Assembly (NCBI GenBank): GCA_964577305.1
Contig: CAZNYS010000019.1
Coordinates: 1-50,317 of the forward strand
Origin: UBA9300 sp964577305
GTDB lineage: Bacteria > Bacteroidota > Bacteroidia > Bacteroidales > VadinHA17
DNA length: 50,317 nt
Reading direction: 5' to 3'
Part shown: positions 24,770 through 32,393 of the stretch, in pieces
How positions within the stretch are numbered: position 1 is the first letter of the stretch
How the letters are laid out: every line of letters begins with the position of its first letter
Translations under genes and position numbers: made by a program
Notes under the pieces: model-generated
Told to the model about the DNA's origin: nothing
What the model saw: only the letters and a program-made list of their open reading frames with translations
Database searches by the model: none

Positions 24770-26638
24770 ATGAAAAAACTGATGAAATCACTAACTGCAT
24801 TGATTATTATAGGGTTCCTGTTGCCGTTAACCGGGCAATCACAGGAGAAAAGCAGAAACAGTAATAACAAAATGAAGGTTCCTGTTATCGTGGATGGCCA
24901 GGCCCAGGTTATACCTGAATTATCAGATAAGGACAAGTGGATAAGGCACGACCTCTGGGTAGAGACTGAATTTGATTCTGATGGTGACGGCCAGCCTGAC
25001 CGTATGCATGTAGGTGTCACCCGCCCGTACCAGACGGACACAGAAGGACTGAAGCTCCCGGTAATTTATGTTTCGAGTCCTTATTTTGCGGGTACAGCCA
25101 ACGGCAGGCAATATTTATGGGATGTCAGGCAGGAGTTACAGGCTGAGCCTCCTGTACGCACACATGCTCCTGAAATAGAGGCCCGGGTAAGGCGTCCGGT
25201 TATATCCAATTCACATGTGGAAGAATGGGTTCCGAGAGGATTTATTGTGGTACATTCTTCATCACCTGGCACAGGACTGTCACAGGGATGTCCTACAGTC
25301 GGCGGCGATAATGAATCACTGGCACCCAAAGCCGTTATTGACTGGCTCAATGGCCGTGCAAAGGGATACACCACGGTGGATGGCAATGAAGAAGTGGAAG
25401 CGTACTGGACTACCGGTAAAGTTGGTATGACAGGCACTTCTTATAATGGTACCCTACCACTGGCAGCAGCTACAACAGGGGTTGACGGGCTTGAGGCGAT
25501 AATTCCTGTTGCACCTAACACTTCATATTACCATTATTACAGGTCAAACGGCCTTATTCGCCACCCGGGTGGCTGGCTGGGTGAGGATATTGATTATCTC
25601 TACGATTTTATTCACAGTGGCAATCCTGAAAGGAACGAATGGTGCGACTGTAATATCAGGGATGGTGAAATGGCTGAAGGCTTTGACCGTGTTACAGGTG
25701 ATTATAATGATTTCTGGGCAGGACGGGACTACATTAATGACCTTGGTCCCCTGAAAGCTGCCGTGCTGATGTCTCATGCCTTTAACGACTGGAACGTTGT
25801 TCCCGATCATAGTTACCGTATTATTAAAGCATTAAAAGAGAAGGATGTGCCCCTGCAGATATTTTACCACCAGGGGGGACATGGTGGAGAACCTCCAATG
25901 AGAATGATGAACAGGTGGTTTACCCGTTACCTGTTTGGTATTGAAAACGATGTGGAAAATGATGCCAGGGCATGGATTGTGCGTGAGAATGATGAAAGAA
26001 CGGAACCAACACCTTATGCTGATTATCCAAATCCGGATGCTTCAGCAGTTAAATTATTCCTGAAAGCAGGAGCCCCCGGCAGGGGCGAACTGCTTACCGA
26101 GCCTGCCACCGGTCAGGGAAAAGAAACCCTTGTTGACAATGTGTCATTTGACGGTTCAGCACTGGCCCGTGCCGAATTTACAAACCACCGGCTTATTTAT
26201 TTAAGCCCGGTACTGAAGGAAGATCTGCATATTTCGGGTGTGGCTGAAATAAATATAAGTGCAGCAAGCAGTAAACCTGCTGTTAACCTGTCGGTCTGGC
26301 TCGTCTCACTGCCATGGACTGAAAGAAGGAATGCTAAAATAACTGATAATCTTATCACCCGCGGATGGGCTGACCTTCAGAATTATCGTTCACTGAGAGA
26401 AAGTGAGCCCCTTGTTCCTGGTAAATTTTATGAAATGAGTTTTGAACTGCAGCCCGATGACCAGATAATACCTGCAGGGCAACAAATCGGGCTGATGATC
26501 TTTTCAAGCGACCGCGACTTTACATTATGGCCTGAACCTGGGACAGAGCTTATGCTGGATCTCGACGGAACGATACTGAAATTGCCGGTATTGGGAGGCA
26601 GGGAAGCGTATGATCAAGCGGTGAAAGATGAGAGATGA
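24770..26638 (+). CDS. S15 (CocE/NonD) Xaa-Pro dipeptidyl-peptidase-like hydrolase
   Basis: The 622-residue exported hydrolase starts at the Met at 24770 (signal MKKLMKSLTALIIIGFLLPL, ending TGQSQ). An upstream in-frame Met at 24692 lies across the repeats. The alpha/beta hydrolase core contains the elbow GTSYNG with catalytic Ser-224, and the His region FYHQGGHGGEP. A C-terminal jelly-roll-like domain (about 440-620) is typical of the S15/CocE group. Members cleave X-Pro dipeptides or small esters and amides. In this neighbourhood X-Pro cleavage is plausible but unproven. The last three codons and the stop belong to a heptad repeat. Confidence 0.9.
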   Translation: MKKLMKSLTALIIIGFLLPLTGQSQEKSRNSNNKMKVPVIVDGQAQVIPELSDKDKWIRHDLWVETEFDSDGDGQPDRMHVGVTRPYQTDTEGLKLPVIYVSSPYFAGTANGRQYLWDVRQELQAEPPVRTHAPEIEARVRRPVISNSHVEEWVPRGFIVVHSSSPGTGLSQGCPTVGGDNESLAPKAVIDWLNGRAKGYTTVDGNEEVEAYWTTGKVGMTGTSYNGTLPLAAATTGVDGLEAIIPVAPNTSYYHYYRSNGLIRHPGGWLGEDIDYLYDFIHSGNPERNEWCDCNIRDGEMAEGFDRVTGDYNDFWAGRDYINDLGPLKAAVLMSHAFNDWNVVPDHSYRIIKALKEKDVPLQIFYHQGGHGGEPPMRMMNRWFTRYLFGIENDVENDARAWIVRENDERTEPTPYADYPNPDASAVKLFLKAGAPGRGELLTEPATGQGKETLVDNVSFDGSALARAEFTNHRLIYLSPVLKEDLHISGVAEINISAASSKPAVNLSVWLVSLPWTERRNAKITDNLITRGWADLQNYRSLRESEPLVPGKFYEMSFELQPDDQIIPAGQQIGLMIFSSDRDFTLWPEPGTELMLDLDGTILKLPVLGGREAYDQAVKDER

Positions 26639-26647
26639 GTTATGAGA
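26624..26647 (+). repeat. heptad array overlapping the S15 hydrolase stop
   Basis: In-phase units GATGAGA, GATGAGT and TATGAGA encode the last Asp-Glu-Arg codons and the TGA stop (26636-26638), then continue. The phrase AGATGAGTTATGAG is identical to that at the GH127-type stop. Confidence 0.85.
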
Positions 26648-26739
26648 ACCGAGTAGTACGAGTATTCGATAGCATGCGAGTGCTACGAGCTCGCTGAAGG
26701 CCGAAGGCCTGAGGCAAATGAGTTATAAGAGGAGAAAGA

Positions 26740-26775
26740 TGTTGATAAGGTTTATAATGTTGATAAAGTTTATAA
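26740..26775. repeat. 18-bp tandem duplication
   Basis: Two adjacent copies of an 18-base unit (beginning TGTTGATAA and ending GTTTATAA) that differ at one base. They sit just before the terminator palindrome. Confidence 0.85.
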
Positions 26776-26780
26776 AGCAG

Positions 26781-26810
26781 GGGCGCAAAATTTTGCGCCC
26801 TTTTTCTTTT
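26781..26810 (+). terminator. palindromic terminator after the S15 hydrolase
   Basis: A perfect 20-bp palindrome (GGGCGCAAAATTTTGCGCCC) is followed on the plus strand by TTTTTCTTTT. It lies between convergent genes. The minus-strand side has no T run, so termination is strongest for the plus strand. The core belongs to the GCAA/TTGC palindrome family. Confidence 0.9.
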
Positions 26811-28422
26811 ACCTTCCAGCAGGAGGTCTGGCAGCTTTCCATCCGGCCTTTAGCTGCCTGCTTAGTTGTTTGATCAGATCTGTGTTTTCTTCTTTAGCTG
26901 CTATGTTATAGTTCTCTTCCGGGTCAATGGAATGGTTATAAAGTTCGCATGTTACAGAATCAAGAGGAATATTCATTTCATCATCCCAGTGATACCATTC
27001 GATATAATGGTATTTTTGGGTTCTCATCCCGTATCCCATATACCTCTGGCTATCGATAGCAACCCTGGGCCGCCTGTGAAACTGGCTGAAAATAGCAGAT
27101 TTCCACTCCCTGTCAGGTTCGTTTAGCAAAGGTACCACACTAGTTCCCTGCAGGTAATCAGCAACCTTTATACCTGAGAGTTCGCAAAGTGTAGGAAAGA
27201 TATCCACCAGTTCAGTGAGTCTTTCTGTCCTCTTCCCGACTCCATCAATACCAGGTGCATAAATGATCATTGGGACCCTGGTATCATTCTCATAATTTGT
27301 CTGTTTGCACCAGCTGCCATGCTCTCCCAGTTTCCATCCATGATCACCTACCAGTGCTATTACAGTGTTATTCATAAGATCCATTTCATCAAGTGCATCT
27401 ATTAATCTCCCAAAACATGCATCTGCATAGCTTACCGAGGCATAATACCCATGCTTGAGCATTTTCTGTACAGTATCAGGTAAAGGACCCAGGGCAGGAT
27501 GCCTCTGATATTCGACGATATCATAACATGCTCCAAGTTCATAAGTTGAGTTCATAGCAAAGCCCGGAGCATCTACAGGAAGGAATGGATTAGGAGCCGG
27601 TGTAATACTGTCAGCATTATATATATCCCAGTATTTCTTTGGGGCAACAAAGGGCAGGTGAGGTCTGAAATAACCCAGGGCGAGGTAGAATGGTTTTTCC
27701 ATATCCTTTAGTCGTTCTATTGTCTTTATCGCAAGCTCAGTTTGTGCTCCATCATATAAAACCACATCCGGGAGATCAGGAGCTTCGACTGATTTACCAT
27801 AACCCCATCCATCAGCATAAAGCTTTATGCCCATGTTGTTGCGTTTACGCTCCGCCCTGATTTCCAGTTGCTTTTCAGTAATCTCATCATCATAATGAAA
27901 TGATTCAGCATCCCTGTTGATCTTATCCGGGGTTTTGTATTCCTCCGGCCTTAGATCGGGCTCATCCCAGGATATTGAATCATAAACAAAATTATGGAAA
28001 ATCTTACCTATTGATACAGTATAGTAACCGTATTGATGAAAATACTGTGGCATTGTTACGATATCAGGATGAATGCCTCTGTGATGGTCTCCCAGGTGCC
28101 ATGAACCAACTGAATCGGGTCTTAATCCTGTCATATAACTTGCCCGTGAAGGCTGGCAAACTGCTACCTGGCAATAGGTATTGAGAAAAACCATACCTGC
28201 ATCGGCAAACTTATCAAGATTGGGTGTTTTTATTTCTTCGTTACCGTAGCAACCAAGCTCAGGGCGAAGGTCATCGAAGGAAATGAATATCACATTGGGA
28301 TGGTTTTTGGATTCATGAGTGCAACCACAAAGAAAGAGAATCAGTAAGAAAGCTCCCACTTTCGCCCCGAAAAACTCGGGGCTTCGGCGGGCAAGGAAGG
28401 CTAAGGTTAAAATTCTTTTCAT
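26809..28422 (-). CDS. sulfatase (S1 type, iduronate-2-sulfatase-like)
   Basis: The 537-residue lipoprotein sulfatase has the formylglycine motif CQPSR with Cys-89, and metal ligands Asp-50/Asp-51 (FISFDDLRPELG). A distal Asp-His pair lies in ALVGDHGWKLGEH. The phrases ASYMTGLRPDS and PDIVTMPQYFHQYGYYT resemble the iduronate-2-sulfatase branch. It removes sulfate from a glycan, needs anaerobic sulfatase maturation, and is anchored at Cys-34. The signal peptide is odd: 12 residues (RRSPEFFGAKVG) encoded by a palindromic repeat interrupt it, and a GTG within this stretch could give a short alternative start. It converges on the S15 gene. Confidence 0.94.
   Translation of the reverse strand: MKRILTLAFLARRSPEFFGAKVGAFLLILFLCGCTHESKNHPNVIFISFDDLRPELGCYGNEEIKTPNLDKFADAGMVFLNTYCQVAVCQPSRASYMTGLRPDSVGSWHLGDHHRGIHPDIVTMPQYFHQYGYYTVSIGKIFHNFVYDSISWDEPDLRPEEYKTPDKINRDAESFHYDDEITEKQLEIRAERKRNNMGIKLYADGWGYGKSVEAPDLPDVVLYDGAQTELAIKTIERLKDMEKPFYLALGYFRPHLPFVAPKKYWDIYNADSITPAPNPFLPVDAPGFAMNSTYELGACYDIVEYQRHPALGPLPDTVQKMLKHGYYASVSYADACFGRLIDALDEMDLMNNTVIALVGDHGWKLGEHGSWCKQTNYENDTRVPMIIYAPGIDGVGKRTERLTELVDIFPTLCELSGIKVADYLQGTSVVPLLNEPDREWKSAIFSQFHRRPRVAIDSQRYMGYGMRTQKYHYIEWYHWDDEMNIPLDSVTCELYNHSIDPEENYNIAAKEENTDLIKQLSRQLKAGWKAARPPAGR
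28359..28396. repeat. palindromic repeat inside the sulfatase signal-peptide codons
   Basis: GCCCCGA (28364-28370) and TCGGGGC (28376-28382) form a 7-bp hairpin around AAAAC. GC-rich flanks unlike the surrounding AT-rich signal sequence surround it. It is in frame and leaves the reading frame open. Confidence 0.8.
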
Positions 28423-28558
28423 TGCCCTATTATTATAAATATTTATTTATCAATTCATTTTAACGATTAAAAAATAATAAAATCACCACTAAGTTTATAC
28501 ATTTATTTTGTCCAACTTAATATGAAGTCTAACAAACAGGAAATTCCAATGCTCATAA

Positions 28559-30718
28559 TCATTTTTCTTCTAGTTCATCCAGAGCATGACTTGCAGCATT
28601 GGAGATTACATTTCTTGTAGAGTTCACTAAACTAGCTTTTTGTACAAACTCAATATCTTTCTTTGAGCCACATTTACCGATTGATATTATACATTCTGCC
28701 TGCACCATGTAACTTTCATCTTCCTCAAACCTTTTCATGAAAAATCTTACCAGTTTATTATCTCCTGTATCACCCAATATCCTGATAGCTGATGCCCTTA
28801 CCTGTGAGTTCGTATCAAGTACCATCTTTTTGCATAGTGAACTTAATTTCTCATAAGCGGAAGCCCCTAAAGTTTCAAGGGCTGCTCTTCTGACATACCA
28901 TGATGAATCATTCTGAGCTGCTGTTACCAATGTATTTTTTACCTGCTCAGTCAAGTCAGCTTCAGAAAGTTCAACTGCAGCTTCAGCCCTTCCTATTATA
29001 TCATCATTCCTGAGACTGAATAATAATTCTTCTGTTGTTTGATTGTATGACAATTCCTTCAGCAATAATCCATCGTCATCAAATTTTACCATTTTTGGCT
29101 CTTCATTAAGAGAAAATTCAAATAATTCTTCCCTTTCATCAATCCATAGCTGTTTAACGGTTTTTCCATCCAGCGTATAAAATCCGATTTTTATTGGTAT
29201 ACGGAAAGCATATGGCACACCATGCAGTGTATCCTGTACCTGGGATATTTTCATTCTCAATATGTTTTCTGAACTATCCCATGTCTTACTGACCTCAAAT
29301 ACAGGATGTCCCGGTCTGAAAAAAAATTGCTCAAAGAACCAGTCCATGTTCTGACCCGTAGCTTCTTTAACAGCTTTCATGAAGTCATAAGTATCCACAG
29401 GTTCAAATGCATGTTTATGAAGAAAATAATGTATTGTCCTGAAAAACAGGTCATCTCCAAGAATTGATCTCAGGAGGTGAAGCATGAGTGCTCCTTTCTG
29501 GTAGGTATGCCGGTCAAAATTCTGGCCGGGTAATGCTTCTTCATAGCGGTTAAAGACAATGGGACGTATATATTTTGAATTTGCTTCATTCAGGTAAGCA
29601 TTCTTCTTTCCCTCAAGATCAACTATGCCTTCATCTTCCCCCTTTGTTCTATTGGTCCAGATATAATCACAGTATGTTCCAAAACTTTCATTAAGCCATG
29701 TTTGTGACCATGTTCTAAGGGTAATAAGGTCACCCCACCAATGGTGGGCTGTTTCATGAGCTATTATCCTGTCGAAAGAATAGTCTTTAAGTCCCTTTTC
29801 ATCCAGGTTCCCGATTAGCCCATTTGAATAAAGTGTTGCTGTTGTTGATTCTGCAGCCCCACCCATTGGCTGTATCATCACCTGGTCACATTTGGCCCAG
29901 GGATATTCAAAATCGAATAATTTGTTGAAAAACTCTATTATTTCAGGTGTTCGACCAAATGCAGTAAGTGCTGAGGCTGAATCATGTGGAAATATCCAGT
30001 AATTAACCGGCAGATCACCCAGGGCATCTTCGTAAACCACATAGGGAGCCACGGCCAGTACAAAAAGGTAGGTGGAATGAGGCAGATCCTGTTTCCAATG
30101 CCATACTGATCCACCCGAGTCTTCAGGTGTAACTCCAATAAGTGCACCATTCGATACAGCCTTAAATCCCTCCGGTGCATGTATTATCATTTCATGGGTA
30201 ACTTTATCATTCGGGAAATCATAACAGGGCATCCAGTTCCTCACCCTGTTCGGGAAATTAGGTCCCCATATCATTGCAGGGTAGCTCTCAGATGCGTCGT
30301 AAAAGATCTTCTGATCATTTTCAGGATCAGAAGCCAAATATTCTATGATGAAACTTGTTGTGTCGTTATATTTGTATTTTTTCTGTAACAATATCATGAG
30401 CTTATCTTCCATATGACTGAATTCAAGGGAATTTCCACACTCATCCTTTATTGCATTTATAGTAATATTATTCCCCGCATCAAGAAGGCATCTGTCGAAA
30501 TCATTTCTTAGAGACTTAATAGTCATTCTATTTGAACCCAATAACTGTTTTTCTTCTATATCAAATGAAAACTCAGCCCGGTAGTGAAGGACATCATAGT
30601 CATGACTCCTTTCGACCTGGACAGGTCTAGAATAAATATCTGTATTCTGTGCCCTTAGATATACAGCAATGCTCATCAATAGGAGAATAAACACAATGAT
30701 ATTTTTTAAACACTTCAT
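28559..30718 (-). CDS. M1-family aminopeptidase with C-terminal HEAT repeats
   Basis: The 719-residue exported metallopeptidase starts at the Met at 30718 (signal MKCLKNIIVFILLLMSIAVYLRAQ). An upstream in-frame Met at 30790 adds only a non-signal leader. The zinc site HETAHHWWG supplies His-321, Glu-322 and His-325, and Glu-344 lies 18 residues further (WLNESFG), exactly the M1 spacing. The exopeptidase motif GAMEN is altered to GAAES, keeping the Glu. After the catalytic domain, HEAT-like helical repeats run from about 570 to 719 (YVRRAALETLGA, QVRASAIRILGDTG). It removes N-terminal residues from peptides in the periplasm. The GH29 gene lies upstream on the same strand. Confidence 0.94.
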   Translation of the reverse strand: MKCLKNIIVFILLLMSIAVYLRAQNTDIYSRPVQVERSHDYDVLHYRAEFSFDIEEKQLLGSNRMTIKSLRNDFDRCLLDAGNNITINAIKDECGNSLEFSHMEDKLMILLQKKYKYNDTTSFIIEYLASDPENDQKIFYDASESYPAMIWGPNFPNRVRNWMPCYDFPNDKVTHEMIIHAPEGFKAVSNGALIGVTPEDSGGSVWHWKQDLPHSTYLFVLAVAPYVVYEDALGDLPVNYWIFPHDSASALTAFGRTPEIIEFFNKLFDFEYPWAKCDQVMIQPMGGAAESTTATLYSNGLIGNLDEKGLKDYSFDRIIAHETAHHWWGDLITLRTWSQTWLNESFGTYCDYIWTNRTKGEDEGIVDLEGKKNAYLNEANSKYIRPIVFNRYEEALPGQNFDRHTYQKGALMLHLLRSILGDDLFFRTIHYFLHKHAFEPVDTYDFMKAVKEATGQNMDWFFEQFFFRPGHPVFEVSKTWDSSENILRMKISQVQDTLHGVPYAFRIPIKIGFYTLDGKTVKQLWIDEREELFEFSLNEEPKMVKFDDDGLLLKELSYNQTTEELLFSLRNDDIIGRAEAAVELSEADLTEQVKNTLVTAAQNDSSWYVRRAALETLGASAYEKLSSLCKKMVLDTNSQVRASAIRILGDTGDNKLVRFFMKRFEEDESYMVQAECIISIGKCGSKKDIEFVQKASLVNSTRNVISNAASHALDELEEK

Positions 30719-30861
30719 AATAAATCTATTAGTTGACCAATTCAATAACATACAGATGATTTTTTTCAGATTCGAAAATATAAATATCATCCCTATTCTT
30801 TCTTAATATGACTTTCTTTTTATGGCCACTTTCCAGCACCGTATCCCCTACATAAGTTTAT

Positions 30862-32328
30862 TTAGTCCATACAATTTTTAATCTTATACACCCACGCATG
30901 TTCACAGGGCATTTCTGATGGGTACATAAGGGGTGTTGAAATGATGCATTTACCGTCTTCAATTCTCCAGTCAATTTCTTTGCCATACCCCAGCATGCTA
31001 ATTTCTATTCCTTCGGTATTCGGTAATCCTTCTATGATAATTTCTCCCTCGGGATAGTGGGTGCAAATTGCATAGATGCTACTGTCTCTGGCGGTAAAAA
31101 AAACATCCTTAGCCTCAGCCTTACTCTGTCCTCCATCGCTGAGCACGGTCCTGGAGTACCGCGCCAGCGGAGGAGGAACCTCAGCCTTTTCTGTTCCATA
31201 AATCGCCTCACCGTTTACTGCCAGCCATTCACCTATATCTGCAAGTCTCTGTTGTTGTATTACAGGAATGCGGCCGTCGGCTGTTGGTCCCACATTAAGT
31301 AATAAGTTTCCACCCCTGCTGACTATATCTATTAATTCTTCAATAAGTTCTTCAGATGTCTGGTAATCATTAAGATTCTCAGCCCTGTTATACCCATACG
31401 ATCCTCCTATTCCGCGGCTCTCTTCCCAGGGATGATCCATTATTTCAGCATCAGCATATTCACTTGAAAAATAATCGCCATGATTGCCGGGCATGCCCTT
31501 ACAGAACCTGTCGTTAACCACAACCTCATCTTTTACCGGGGATTCATTATATAACCATGCAAGGAATTCTTTGGTGCCCCAGAATTCATCATCGAATCTC
31601 CATTCCCCGGCATCTGCAAAGATCAGGCTTGGCTTATATTCATTTACCAATTCCCTGAGTTGTGGATTACAAATATCATTAACATAGGTATGCAGGTCAA
31701 CACCGTATTTCTCCACATATTTCATATTTACCTGGTACTTATCACCGGTGCGTGGCACTGATTCCCAATCTGGAATGGAGTAATAAAATCCCATTCTAAG
31801 ACCTTCAGCCCGCACAGCTTCAGACAGTTCACCAACAAGGTCTCTCCCGGGACCAACATTCATACTGTTCCACTGCTCTTTATGTTCAACTTTTGTGGGC
31901 CACAGGCAATAACCATCATGATGCTTTGAAGTAAGCATGATATACCTGGCTCCTGCCTTCCTGAATGTTTCAGCCCAGAAGGCCGGATCCCATAGTTCTG
32001 CCCTGAACATAGGGCCAAAGTCATGGTAATCGAAGTCCGTCCCATAGTTTTTCTCATGGAATTCCCTTCCTCCATTCTCATCATTTTCCATAACCCTGGC
32101 ATAATACCACTCTGCATAAGAAGCATATTTCTCTGATTCAAGCTTGCGCCAGGATGGCACAGAATATACTCCCCAGTGAATAAATATCCCGAATTTCGCC
32201 TCCTGGAACCACTCCGGTATAGGTCGACTGTCGAGAGATGCCCAGGTTGACCCGTATACCTGGGCCTCTAACCCACAAAATGATGATAGAATAATGCAAA
32301 GAAACAGTTGACAAATACGTTTTTTCAT
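30862..32328 (-). CDS. GH29 alpha-L-fucosidase
   Basis: The 488-residue exported enzyme has a signal peptide (1-23, ending CGLEAQ) and the GH29 TIM barrel. Key phrases are WFQEAKFGIFIHWGVYSVPSW, LTSKHHDGYCLWPT and RAEGLRMGFYYSIPDW. The catalytic nucleophile is Asp-239 in LIFADAGEW, and the acid/base is not certain from sequence. A small beta domain closes the protein (about 385-485). It releases terminal alpha-L-fucose from glycans or glycoproteins in the periplasm. The gene is flanked by M1 and S15-like hydrolase genes on the same strand, suggesting glycoprotein or mucin-like substrates, but no full polysaccharide locus is present here. Confidence 0.95.
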   Translation of the reverse strand: MKKRICQLFLCIILSSFCGLEAQVYGSTWASLDSRPIPEWFQEAKFGIFIHWGVYSVPSWRKLESEKYASYAEWYYARVMENDENGGREFHEKNYGTDFDYHDFGPMFRAELWDPAFWAETFRKAGARYIMLTSKHHDGYCLWPTKVEHKEQWNSMNVGPGRDLVGELSEAVRAEGLRMGFYYSIPDWESVPRTGDKYQVNMKYVEKYGVDLHTYVNDICNPQLRELVNEYKPSLIFADAGEWRFDDEFWGTKEFLAWLYNESPVKDEVVVNDRFCKGMPGNHGDYFSSEYADAEIMDHPWEESRGIGGSYGYNRAENLNDYQTSEELIEELIDIVSRGGNLLLNVGPTADGRIPVIQQQRLADIGEWLAVNGEAIYGTEKAEVPPPLARYSRTVLSDGGQSKAEAKDVFFTARDSSIYAICTHYPEGEIIIEGLPNTEGIEISMLGYGKEIDWRIEDGKCIISTPLMYPSEMPCEHAWVYKIKNCMD

Positions 32329-32393
32329 ATTAATTATTTATTTGCTTCTCCTGCAGCAATGAGCACAGTTTCCGATCCCAAGGTCTGTCTTAT

